64,000 nt of DNA. Source: Rhizobiaceae bacterium. Its GTDB lineage: Bacteria; Pseudomonadota; Alphaproteobacteria; Rhizobiales; Rhizobiaceae. Of the stretch, positions 7,069 through 15,754 are shown piece after piece. The notes beneath the pieces were generated by a model, which saw only the letters and a list, made by a program, of their open reading frames with translations, had not been told where the DNA came from and did no database searches. A program made the translations under genes and the position numbers. Location: NCBI GenBank assembly GCA_023953905.1, contig JAMLJA010000013.1, positions 62,001 through 126,000 on the forward strand, read 5' to 3'. Each line of letters opens with the position of its first letter. Positions within the stretch are counted from its first letter, which is position 1.

Positions 7069-9857
7069 GCGACCTGCAGCCCAAAGACCACCCTTTGGCT
7101 TTGACGCCGGTCGTCCGCCTGGACACTGTCGGGCTGTCATACGGAAAGACCCGGGCACTCGGCTCCATTACGCTCAATATGCCGGCGGGCTGCATGGTCG
7201 GGCTGATCGGACCTGACGGTGTCGGCAAGTCCAGTCTCCTTTCGCTGATTGCGGGCGCTCGCGCCATTCAGCAAGGCCGTATTACCGTGCTGGGTGGAGA
7301 CATTGCCGACGCATCTCACCGGGCGATGGCTTGTCCGCGCATTGCGTATATGCCGCAGGGACTCGGAAAGAACCTCTATCCGACACTTTCGGTATTCGAG
7401 AACGTTGACTTTTTTGGCCGTTTGTTCGGTCAAGACAGGCAAGAGCGCGAGCGTCGCATCGGCGAACTGTTGCAAAGTACCGGCCTGGCTCCTTTTGCGG
7501 ATCGACCAGCGGGTAAACTTTCGGGCGGTATGAAGCAGAAGCTTGGTCTTTGCTGCGCCCTGATCCATGATCCTGATCTCCTGATCCTCGATGAACCAAC
7601 GACCGGCGTCGATCCTTTGTCACGGCGGCAATTCTGGGAGTTGATCGACCGGATTCGGTACGACCGCTTGGGTATGAGCGTCATTGTCGCGACCGCCTAT
7701 ATGGAAGAGGCTGCGCGCTTTGATTGGCTGGTGGCGATGGATTCGGGCAAGGTGCTCGCAACCGGTACGCCCACAGACCTGCTGGAGCAGACCGGCGCTC
7801 TTAATCTCGATGCCGCATTCATCGGCCTGCTCCCGGAAAAGGAGCGTGCGGATTACAGGGAAGTGGTGATTCCACCTCGCTCCTTCGAGCACGATGAAGA
7901 GATTGCCATCGAGGCCGAGCATCTTACCGTCCGCTTTGGAGACTTCACGGCGGTTGATGACGTCAGCTTTCGCATCAGCCGAGGCGAAATCTTCGGCTTC
8001 CTCGGCTCGAACGGCTGCGGCAAATCAACGACAATGAAGGCGTTGACTGGACTGCTGTCGACCAGCCAGGGCAACGCGAGGCTGTTCGGACACCAAGTGG
8101 ATCCGAACGATATGACTGTCCGGCGCCGTGTCGGCTACATGTCGCAAGCCTTCTCGCTATATTCGGAGTTGACGGTTCGGCAGAATCTCGATCTGCACGC
8201 CCGTTTATTCAGCATCCCTTTGGATGCAATTCCCGCGCGAACCCAGGAGATGGCGCAGCGCTTCGATCTCGCCGCTGTTATGGATTCTTTGCCGGACGCA
8301 TTGCCGCTCGGTATCCGTCAACGACTATCGCTTGCAGTCGCGATGATTCACTCTCCCGATATCCTGATCCTTGACGAGCCGACATCCGGTGTCGATCCCG
8401 TCGCACGCGATGGCTTCTGGCAAATTCTGTCCGACCTTTCGCGCAAGGATCATGTTACGATTTTCGTTTCCACGCATTTCATGAACGAAGCAGAGCGTTG
8501 CGACCGCATCTCGCTCATGCACGCAGGCAAGGTCCTGATCAGCGACACTCCGGCTGCAATAACACAGAAGAGAAGCGCTAAAACGCTCGAAGACGCTTTC
8601 GTTGCCTATCTCCTGGATGCCAGCGGACAGAAGGAAAAATCGTCCCCCACAACAACGCCTGTGCCGCTATCTTCGGCCGCGGCAGCTGACACACAGAATA
8701 AAGTCGACAGAAGAACAACGGCGAATCGGCTTTTCAATTTCCGGCGCATGTTCGCCTACACTCAGCGTGAGGCGCTCGAACTGCGTCGCGATCCGATACG
8801 CGCCACGCTCGCCACGCTTGGCAGCGTCATTCTGTTGTTTGTTTTGGGCTACGGCATCACGATGGACGTTGAAAACCTCTCCTTCGCGGCGCTCGATCGT
8901 GACAACTCCACGATCAGCCGCGACTATATTCTCCAAATTGCCGGCTCACGCTATTTCACGGAAAAGGCGCCGATTACTGACTATGCCGATCTGGATCAGA
9001 GGATGCGCAGCGGCGAACTTAGTTTGGCGATCGAGATACCTCCAGGGTTCGCACGGGATGTCTCACACGGCCGCAATGTTCAGATCGGCGCATGGATCGA
9101 CGGCGCCATGCCATCGCGCGCTGAAACCATAAGCGGGTATGTGCAGGCCATGCACGCAAATTGGCTGACCCAAAAGGCTCGGGAGCTTTACGGGAGCGCC
9201 GCAACATCGGGTAGTTTCCAGATCCAGCTTCGTTATCGATACAACCCGAACGTCAAGAGTCTGGTGGCGATGGTGCCCGCCGTGATCCCGCTACTCCTCC
9301 TGATGATACCGACGATGCTCGCCGTACTCAGCGTTGTTCGGGAAAAGGAACTTGGGTCCATCATTAATTTCTACACAACGCCCGTCACGCGACTGGAATT
9401 CCTGATCGGAAAGCAAATCCCTTATGTCGTGCTTGCGATGCTGAACTTCTTGCTGCTGGTGATCTTTGCGATCTTTATTTTCCACGTGCCGTTTACGGGA
9501 AGCTTCATGACGCTCACCGGTGCGGCATTCCTCTATGTCGTGGCTGCGACCGGCATGGGCCTTGTCATATCGGCTTTCATCACCAGTCAGATCGCAGCAA
9601 TCTTCGGTACGGCCCTGCTGACAATGATTCCTGCCATGCAATATTCTGGGCTTATCGATCCGGTGTCGTCCCTTCAGGGAGTCGGCGCGTTCATCGGGAA
9701 GATTTATCCGACCACTTATTTCGTCACCATTGCGCGCGGTACCTTCTCCAAGGGGCTCGAATTTTCCGACTTGGCTGGTTCGTTCGTACCTCTCTTCATC
9801 GCGATTCCCGTCTTGTTGGGACTGGGCGTTGTTCTTCTCAAAAAGCAGGCGAATTAG
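7065..9857 (+). CDS. RbbA-type ABC transporter: two ATPase domains fused to an ABC-2 permease
   Basis: 930 aa from the ATG overlapping the HlyD stop. NBD1 has Walker A GPDGVGKS (about 49-56), signature LSGGMKQKL and Walker [17 protein letters not shown]2 has Walker A GSNGCGKS, a divergent signature region [11 protein letters not shown] and Walker [14 protein letters not shown]. The C-terminal third is an ABC-2 type permease with a large extracytoplasmic loop and about six membrane helices, beginning near the [13 protein letters not shown] segment. This matches the RbbA/YhiH architecture. Despite the ribosome-associated name of E. coli RbbA, the context with HlyD and a second permease argues for an efflux pump. 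The substrate is unknown. Confidence 0.9.
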   Translation: MSDLQPKDHPLALTPVVRLDTVGLSYGKTRALGSITLNMPAGCMVGLIGPDGVGKSSLLSLIAGARAIQQGRITVLGGDIADASHRAMACPRIAYMPQGLGKNLYPTLSVFENVDFFGRLFGQDRQERERRIGELLQSTGLAPFADRPAGKLSGGMKQKLGLCCALIHDPDLLILDEPTTGVDPLSRRQFWELIDRIRYDRLGMSVIVATAYMEEAARFDWLVAMDSGKVLATGTPTDLLEQTGALNLDAAFIGLLPEKERADYREVVIPPRSFEHDEEIAIEAEHLTVRFGDFTAVDDVSFRISRGEIFGFLGSNGCGKSTTMKALTGLLSTSQGNARLFGHQVDPNDMTVRRRVGYMSQAFSLYSELTVRQNLDLHARLFSIPLDAIPARTQEMAQRFDLAAVMDSLPDALPLGIRQRLSLAVAMIHSPDILILDEPTSGVDPVARDGFWQILSDLSRKDHVTIFVSTHFMNEAERCDRISLMHAGKVLISDTPAAITQKRSAKTLEDAFVAYLLDASGQKEKSSPTTTPVPLSSAAAADTQNKVDRRTTANRLFNFRRMFAYTQREALELRRDPIRATLATLGSVILLFVLGYGITMDVENLSFAALDRDNSTISRDYILQIAGSRYFTEKAPITDYADLDQRMRSGELSLAIEIPPGFARDVSHGRNVQIGAWIDGAMPSRAETISGYVQAMHANWLTQKARELYGSAATSGSFQIQLRYRYNPNVKSLVAMVPAVIPLLLLMIPTMLAVLSVVREKELGSIINFYTTPVTRLEFLIGKQIPYVVLAMLNFLLLVIFAIFIFHVPFTGSFMTLTGAAFLYVVAATGMGLVISAFITSQIAAIFGTALLTMIPAMQYSGLIDPVSSLQGVGAFIGKIYPTTYFVTIARGTFSKGLEFSDLAGSFVPLFIAIPVLLGLGVVLLKKQAN

Positions 9858-9859
9858 CC

Positions 9860-10972
9860 ATGCGCCTGACCAATATCGTTCAATTGGGTATCAAGGAATT
9901 GTGGGGACTCATTCGTGACCCCATGATGCTGGCGCTGATCATCTACGCTTGCACCATTTCGATCTATACCGCATCGAAAGCAATGCCGGAAACACTCAAT
10001 CGAGCAGCGATTGCAGTGGTTGACGAGGATCAGTCACCAATATCATCCCGCATCATCACGGCGTTCAATCCTCCTTACTTTTCGATTCCGAAGCTGATTA
10101 CTCAATCAGAGATGGACCGCCGCATGGACGCTGGCCTGGACACCTTCGCGCTCGATATCCCGCCGAACTTCCAGCGCGACCTCCTGGCCAACAAATCGCC
10201 TACGATTCAGATCAACGTTGACGCGACCCGCATGTCGCAGGCCTTCACGGGCAGCGGATACGTTCAATCGATCGTCACCAGCGAGATAAACGAATTTCTA
10301 AAGCACTATCGGGCGGCAAGTACCGTGCCCATCGAGCTTGCGCAACGGGCCCGCTTCAATCCGACGCTCAACAAGAGTTGGTTTAGCGCAATTAATAATG
10401 TGATCAATTCTATCACCATGCTGTCGATCGTCCTGACCGGTGCCGCCCTTATCCGCGAGCGCGAGCACGGGACGACGGAGCATCTTCTTGTCATGCCGGT
10501 CACGCCATTTGAGATCATGGCAAGCAAGATCTGGTCGATGGGCTTCGTAGTTTTGATCGCCTCCGCGTTTTCCCTTGTTTTCGTCGTTAAAGGCTGGCTT
10601 GCGGTTCCCATACAAGGATCGCTGGCACTTTTCTTGTTCGGCGCAACGCTGCATCTGTTCGCTACCACCTGCATGGGCATCTTTCTCGCCACCATGGCGG
10701 GTACGATGCCGCAGTTTGGTTTGCTGCTGATGCTCGTTCTTCTTCCGCTTCAGGCATTGTCCGGCAGTATGACCCCACGCGAAAGCATGCCCGAGATTAT
10801 TCAGAACATCATGCTGGCAGCGCCGAACACGCATTTCGTGATGCTGGCGCAGTCCATCCTGTTTCGAGGCGCCGGTCTTGATGTGGTTTGGCCGCAGCTC
10901 CTGGCGCTTATCGTGATTGGATCAGTTCTTTTTTTCCTGTCGTTGAGGCGCTTCAGACAGTTTCTGAGATAG
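9860..10972 (+). CDS. ABC-2 type permease (YhhJ-like)
   Basis: 370 aa starting 2 bp after the ATPase-permease stop, so it is the third gene of the export operon. One N-terminal membrane helix (DPMMLALIIYACTISIY) is followed by an extracytoplasmic domain of about 150 residues, including DIPPNFQRDLL, a segment found in ABC-2 permeases. About five more helices come after it. It probably pairs with the permease half of the RbbA-like protein to form the pore. HlyD-RbbA-YhhJ is a common gene trio in proteobacteria. What it exports is not shown by the sequence. Confidence 0.9.
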   Translation: MRLTNIVQLGIKELWGLIRDPMMLALIIYACTISIYTASKAMPETLNRAAIAVVDEDQSPISSRIITAFNPPYFSIPKLITQSEMDRRMDAGLDTFALDIPPNFQRDLLANKSPTIQINVDATRMSQAFTGSGYVQSIVTSEINEFLKHYRAASTVPIELAQRARFNPTLNKSWFSAINNVINSITMLSIVLTGAALIREREHGTTEHLLVMPVTPFEIMASKIWSMGFVVLIASAFSLVFVVKGWLAVPIQGSLALFLFGATLHLFATTCMGIFLATMAGTMPQFGLLLMLVLLPLQALSGSMTPRESMPEIIQNIMLAAPNTHFVMLAQSILFRGAGLDVVWPQLLALIVIGSVLFFLSLRRFRQFLR

Positions 10973-11838
10973 AATCGGAATGAGCTTTAAGGTTCTGGAA
11001 ACCGCGCACTAAAGCGGATGGGTTCAGGTTGAATCGATTTTGGATTGAACGAAGTCGCTTGCGCGGCAATTGAGGGAAGAGTCGCAACAGCAAGCTCCTG
11101 TGTGAGAGGGTCGCGGGTTTTCGAAACACAATCCTTCAGACAGGAGTTTTCGCAATGGCTGAGATCAGCCTCTTTGCCGCCGTATGATTGAGGGCATGAC
11201 GGTTCGCAATCTGTCGCCGCAACGCAGTGATTCGACCTTGCCGCGGTATCGAAGTTGAGCCGGTATTTGGTCGGTCGTCTGATCGTCCCGAGCTGTAGGA
11301 TATCCGCGTCTTTCAGATCCACTTGGTGGTGATCGAGATATCCTGGCCGGCACTCGATCAGATCGTGTGTGCGCAACACCTTTTCTACGATGTGACGCTC
11401 GGCCAAGATGCCATTTCGGAGCGCATCAGCTATGCACGCCAGCCGAGCAAGCTGCCGGTGGCGTTGGGCATCGACAAGGTCGCGTGCTTCCTGGATACAA
11501 GTCCAAGCCTGAAGAGCCGCACCGCGCTGACGACGGTCTATTCTGCCGTACTGTGCATGTCGGAGGTGGTTCTATTTAAGATTACCGACATCGACAACCG
11601 GCGGATGGTAATCTGGGCAGAGCAGGGTAAGGGCTGACCGTTACGTCATACTCTCTCTCCGCAATTGTTGAGGATTTTGCGGAGTTATTGGTGGCCCGCG
11701 CGGCCGCAGCGCTGGCTGTTTCCTGGCCGTGGCATTCAATGGGGCCGTGAGGAACGATCACGCAGCCCACCAACGCTTGGCAACAGTTTTCGGCGTGGTG
11801 TTGAACTAGCGTGCCGAAGAGGATGAAACTGGGCACCG
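10973..11838. other. non-coding or decayed region with weak ORFs
   Basis: This 866-bp stretch separates the export operon from the metal ATPase. A good ribosome site (CAGGAG) precedes ATG 11155, but the frame stops after about ten codons (MAEISLFAAV), as expected of a truncated gene. A frame at 11323-11637 (104 aa) and an antisense one at 10987-11406 (139 aa) overlap, and neither has a recognisable family. Around 11007-11050 there is an imperfect dyad (GTTCAGGTTGAATCGATT, then GATTGAAC) of a kind reminiscent of intergenic repeats in rhizobia. I read the region as gene debris. Confidence 0.5.
11323..11637 (+). CDS. hypothetical protein, possibly a gene remnant
   Basis: An open frame of 104 aa that I do not recognise. 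It contains a plausible mixed alpha/beta segment (VVIEISWPALDQIVCAQHLF, then KLPVALGIDKVACFL), but the start codon lacks a clear ribosome site. The frame overlaps an antisense ORF and lies in a region with another truncated start (11155). Composition resembles the neighbouring accessory genes. It may be the 3' part of a broken gene. Confidence 0.3.
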   Translation: MVVIEISWPALDQIVCAQHLFYDVTLGQDAISERISYARQPSKLPVALGIDKVACFLDTSPSLKSRTALTTVYSAVLCMSEVVLFKITDIDNRRMVIWAEQGKG

Positions 11839-13869
11839 CTAGGTTATTGTGGAGGTCTTTGTAGTTGTTGCGTCGGCGTTCCGCAGTTGGCTCGACGCAC
11901 CGGCTTGTGCCTTGTCGTCGTGTCCCTGTTCAACTGACTCCCGATCAGTCACGGGTCGCCTCGTATTGCAGATAGGATCGCTCAGCAGTCTCAGACCATT
12001 AAGAACAACAAGGACGGTACCGCCTTCATGGCCCAGCACGGCCAGTGGCAGCGGCAATTCAAGGAAGGCTGCGCCAGTGACCAGCAGGAGCATCGCCCCG
12101 ATGGCCAAGATTAGGTTCTGATGGATGATCGACACAGTCCGCTTCGAGAGTCGATGTGCGGCTGCCAGTCTTTCCATATCCTCGGACAACAATGCGACGT
12201 CGGCCGCCTGAAGCGCGACTTCCGAACCAGCGGCTCCCATGGCAATGCCGACATCAGCACGCGCCAGTGCTGCGGCATCGTTTACACCATCACCAACGAA
12301 GGCAATCTTTCTCCCCTCGGCTATCTCGCCGACAAGGCGGACTTTGTCCTGCGGCAGCATCTCGGCATAGATTTCGTCTGGCTTTAGCCCCAACGCCCTG
12401 CCTATGCGCAAGGCAACGGCCCGCCGATCGCCCGTCATCATGGCGATGGTCTTGACGCCGCTCGCCCGCAAGGCTGCGAGAGCGCCAGCCGACGTATCGC
12501 GGAGTTTGTCGGCGACGCTGACCGCGCCAAGAATGCGTGTTTCACGCCCAAGGTAGACCACGGTCTCGGCCCCATCCTGAAACACCCGAAGCGCGTCCTG
12601 ATCGAGCGATGCTCCCATCATGTCCGCCATTCGCCGGTTCCCCGCCCAAACCGGACCATCGGCATTCCGCCCGATGATGCCAGCGCTCGGGATTGCCTTC
12701 ACATCATGCACGTCATGGAGGACCAGCCCGCGGCGCGCCGCTTCACGCCGAAGCGTCTCAGCAATATGATGTTCCGAGTGGGCTTCGACACTGGCCAAGG
12801 TGGACAGGAAAGCCGTCTCGCTGTTGCCAAGAGCGACAACCCCCGTCACCTCCGCGCGGCCCGTCGTCAATGTTCCGGTTTTGTCGAAGGCAAATATGTC
12901 GACGGCAGCCAAGGTTTCTAGCGCCGCGCCACCCTTGAAAAGCACCCCACCGCGCGCCGCCGCTGACAATGCCGACAAGATGGCGGCAGGCACTGAAATG
13001 ACGATTGCGCACGGGCTTGCTGCAACCAGCAATGTCGCCGCCCGATAAAGCGCTGTTTCCCAGTCCCGCCCAAGCCCGTAGAAAGCGCCGAGGGCGACGA
13101 CCGATCCGACCAGTACCGCAATCGTATAGCGCTGACCAAACCAGGCACTGAACCGTTCCGACGGAGCCTTGGCGGCCTGCGCTTCCGTCACCAGCGCGAT
13201 CATTCGCGCGACGGTGCTCTGTTCGAGCGATTTTGTGATCTGTACCTCTAGTACGCCGTCGAGATTGACCGTCGCCTCGAATACCTTGCCACCGGGCTCT
13301 TTGCCGACCGGCATGGATTCACCGGTGATGGTGGATTCATCCAGCGCGCCCCGTCCGCGCAGGACGGTCCCATCGGCCGGGACGCGCGCGCCGGGGCGAA
13401 GCACCACGATATCGCCGACGTCAAGCTGCGCGGCCAGCACTTCCTCCACCGCGCCTTCCACGGATTTACGAAATGCCGTTTCCGGGCGCAGCTCCATCAG
13501 CGCCTCGATCGCACGGCGAGCCCGCCCCATTGCACGCTCCTCCATGGTCGTTGACAGGCTGAACAATGTCAGCAGGACCGCGCCTTCGACCACAGCACCA
13601 ACGACCGCCGCCGCGATCGCTGCAACGATCATTAACAGGTCGATATCGAGGATATGCTCGTTCCACAGCGCCTTCAGCGCCCGCCTGCCGGCTGGGACTC
13701 CGCCCGCCAGATAAGCGAGAGCCGCTCCGATACCGATGGTGTTCACCCTTGCGTCGCCGCTCAGCAACCAGGTACCGACGAGGGCGATTAGAAGCCCCAC
13801 GACAGTAGTGGAGGTAAGGACAACTGGCATACTGATCGAAAATCGCTGCACTTCGTAAGGTCTCACCAC
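11839..13869 (-). CDS. P1B-4 type heavy-metal-translocating ATPase (Co/Zn/Ni/Fe exporter class)
   Basis: 676 aa with the full P-type core: TGES at about 182-185, phosphorylation site DKTGT at 329-333, MTGDR, and the hinge GDGVNDAAAL. The membrane metal site SPC (285-287) together with HEGGT near residue 620 defines the P1B-4 subgroup (CoaT/CtpD/CzcP-like), which exports Co2+, Zn2+, Ni2+ or Fe2+. There is no N-terminal heavy-metal-associated domain, which is normal for this subgroup. The C-terminus carries a Lys/Thr/Asp-rich tail of about 40 residues. No metalloregulator gene is adjacent. It stands alone between decayed DNA and a tRNA gene, so horizontal acquisition is possible. Confidence 0.9.
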   Translation of the reverse strand: MVRPYEVQRFSISMPVVLTSTTVVGLLIALVGTWLLSGDARVNTIGIGAALAYLAGGVPAGRRALKALWNEHILDIDLLMIVAAIAAAVVGAVVEGAVLLTLFSLSTTMEERAMGRARRAIEALMELRPETAFRKSVEGAVEEVLAAQLDVGDIVVLRPGARVPADGTVLRGRGALDESTITGESMPVGKEPGGKVFEATVNLDGVLEVQITKSLEQSTVARMIALVTEAQAAKAPSERFSAWFGQRYTIAVLVGSVVALGAFYGLGRDWETALYRAATLLVAASPCAIVISVPAAILSALSAAARGGVLFKGGAALETLAAVDIFAFDKTGTLTTGRAEVTGVVALGNSETAFLSTLASVEAHSEHHIAETLRREAARRGLVLHDVHDVKAIPSAGIIGRNADGPVWAGNRRMADMMGASLDQDALRVFQDGAETVVYLGRETRILGAVSVADKLRDTSAGALAALRASGVKTIAMMTGDRRAVALRIGRALGLKPDEIYAEMLPQDKVRLVGEIAEGRKIAFVGDGVNDAAALARADVGIAMGAAGSEVALQAADVALLSEDMERLAAAHRLSKRTVSIIHQNLILAIGAMLLLVTGAAFLELPLPLAVLGHEGGTVLVVLNGLRLLSDPICNTRRPVTDRESVEQGHDDKAQAGASSQLRNADATTTKTSTIT

Positions 13870-14025
13870 AAAACGCTTACCAACCGATATAGCGGACCAT
13901 CCTGATCATTTTAGGTTGCGATCCAGCATGTCACGGCGATCGAACTTGATCCTCCATGATTTGGGCAGGTGGAACGACTAGTTTGTGACCAAGACCGGGG
14001 AAATGCGGCGTGGAAGACTGAAATT

Positions 14026-14102
14026 TGGCGCACCCGACACGATTCGAACGTGTGGCCTCCACCTTCGGAGGGTGGCGCTCTATCCAGCTGAGCTACGGGT
14101 GC
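14026..14102 (-). tRNA. tRNA-Arg(CCG)
   Basis: The reverse complement folds as a standard 77-nt tRNA, including an encoded CCA end (14026-14028). It has acceptor stem GCACCCG/CGGGTGC, a D-arm with AGCTCAGCTGGAT, and anticodon stem CCACC/GGTGG around loop CTCCGAA. The T-arm carries GTTCGAATC. Loop positions 34-36 are CCG, reading the Arg codon CGG. Its 5' half is duplicated at 14353-14393. Confidence 0.96.
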
Positions 14103-14538
14103 ATCGATGTTCAGATAGTGTCCGAGACTGATCGAGGTCAATCCCGAATTCAACGATCAAATCGGCTCAAATGACGCGGGCTTAAACCCTGCCAATTGTC
14201 GCCATTCGTACTCCACAACCTCCTTTGCATTTGCTTCCGTGGTGCTTCCGCGACCTCGAACGCGATATTCGTGCTTCCTTCGAGTTTTGCCAATCGCTTG
14301 GTTTCACTCGATTTTCCTTGCACTGATGTTCAGCAGAAAGAGCTTGCGTTTGCCTTCGGAGGGCAGCACTCTATCCAGCTGAGCTACGGGTGCTTGCGAC
14401 GAAAACGATCGCAACGATCAGCCAAGGAACCGATCGTCAGCGGTTCATAGCCGAAGCCGGGCGCCGCATCAACTGCATATACATGATCAGAGCGCCTTGC
14501 GATCGAAAGCGCTTCGACCGGTACACGCACTCCAATAC
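14103..14538. other. intergenic region with tRNA fragment
   Basis: A 436-bp gap between the tRNA-Arg gene and the carboxypeptidase gene. Apart from the partial tRNA copy at 14353-14393 I see no gene; the open frames are short and unlike any family. It might be scar DNA of an excised or deleted integrated element. Confidence 0.45.
14353..14393 (-). repeat. partial copy of the tRNA-Arg 5' half
   Basis: These 41 bases match 14062-14102 at 38 positions by direct count, covering the anticodon-loop side, D-arm and 5' acceptor strand in the same orientation. The 3' half is absent, so no functional tRNA is made. Such repeats are typical of integration sites at tRNA genes. Confidence 0.8.
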
Positions 14539-15549
14539 CTATTGGGCGACGATCACACCGTCGCCGACCTCGACCGGGACCGCTCCGGCCGGCGGCACAT
14601 CGAGGGGCACGTCAGGTGCGGCTGCCGAAACGCCGGGAAGATCGTCGTCGTCCAATGGCGGAAGGGCTGTGGGCTGAACCACAATACCAGTATTCACCGG
14701 AGCCGAGCGCCGATTGCCCGAAGGCAGGAAGCGCTCGATTAACTCGGTGACATGCGCGTCGCGCTCGCGGGCGGTCTTGCCGCCCATCACCACCACGATG
14801 AGGCGTTTCCCGCGGCGGCCGACCGACGTCACCACGTTGAAACCGGATGCCCTGATATAGCCGGTCTTGATGCCATCGACACCCTCGACACTGCCGATCA
14901 GACGGTTGTGGCCTTTGATCGTGCGGCCACGATAGGCAAAGCTGCGCTGCGAGAAATTGCCGAAATATTGAGGAAAGCGCTTTTGCAGCGCCAATCCCAG
15001 AAGCGCCATGTCGCGCGCGGTCGTGCGCTGGGCGTCGTCGGGCAGACCCGACGCGTTGCGGAACACGGTGCCGGTCATGCCGATGGAGCGCGCCTTGGCC
15101 GTCATCATCGCCGCGAAGCGCTCCTCGTCCCCGCCGAGATACTCGCCCACAGCGGCGGCCACATCATTGGCTGACTTGACCGAAAGCGCGTTGATCGCAG
15201 TGCGCACATCCACAGTGGACCCCGCCTTCAGGCCGAGCTTGCTCGGGGGACGGGTCGCCGCGTGGCGTGACACGGGGATTTCAGTCGCCATCGACACCCG
15301 GCCTGCGCTCAGCGCCTCATAGAGCATGTAAAGTGTCATCATCTTGGTCAGGGACGCGGGATATCGCGGCGCGCCGGCGTCGACCTGATAGATGGTGCGG
15401 CCCGTATTGCCGTCCACGACGATGCTCGCATATTTCTCAGACGGCAAAGGGGCCGGCGTGCGCACGCTCAATGCATCCACGCCAGTCGTGCTGCATGCGC
15501 TCAGCGCGCCAAGAGCAAGCGCGACAATGAGCAGCCGGAAGAAGCGCAT
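14539..15549 (-). CDS. D-alanyl-D-alanine carboxypeptidase (DacF/PBP5-like), lipoprotein
   Basis: 336 aa from ATG 15549. That start gives a clean signal peptide (MRFFRLLIVALALGALSAC) ending in a lipobox Cys; a GTG at 15576 is the alternative. The penicillin-binding triad is complete: SLTK (Ser about 66), SAN (about 126) and KTG (about 228). The enzyme trims the terminal D-Ala from peptidoglycan stem peptides in the periplasm. The C-terminal 50 residues are Pro/Asp/Val-rich and replace the usual PBP5 anchor. It is the first clearly core-type gene to the right of the tRNA junction. Confidence 0.9.
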   Translation of the reverse strand: MRFFRLLIVALALGALSACSTTGVDALSVRTPAPLPSEKYASIVVDGNTGRTIYQVDAGAPRYPASLTKMMTLYMLYEALSAGRVSMATEIPVSRHAATRPPSKLGLKAGSTVDVRTAINALSVKSANDVAAAVGEYLGGDEERFAAMMTAKARSIGMTGTVFRNASGLPDDAQRTTARDMALLGLALQKRFPQYFGNFSQRSFAYRGRTIKGHNRLIGSVEGVDGIKTGYIRASGFNVVTSVGRRGKRLIVVVMGGKTARERDAHVTELIERFLPSGNRRSAPVNTGIVVQPTALPPLDDDDLPGVSAAAPDVPLDVPPAGAVPVEVGDGVIVAQ

Positions 15550-15754
15550 GGAGAAACCTGAAAGAGGAAAAGACACTGCAAACCCGCAGGAAGAGACGGA
15601 TTGCGGCAGACCGCTGCCGCAGGACGAAGCGCCCTTCTATCGCACTTGTGCTTGACAGTCTATTTACGGCGGGCAAGTGGACGCGCAGCCGCAGAAGACG
15701 GGCGGCGTGGTCCTTATATGGTCACGCCTGTATCGCATATGACAGGAACGCGAC

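Noticed and set aside
11007..11050. Possible insertion-sequence end
   Set aside because: Only one imperfect dyad is present; there is no transposase frame, no second terminal repeat and no target duplication.
10987..11406. 139-aa minus-strand ORF in the decayed region
   Set aside because: No recognised motif, no clear ribosome site and an overlap with a plus-strand frame; listed as debris only.
14390..14742. Plus-strand ORFs across the carboxypeptidase C-terminus
   Set aside because: They are antisense to the carboxypeptidase gene, and their Arg/Gly/Pro-rich content is typical of shadow frames.
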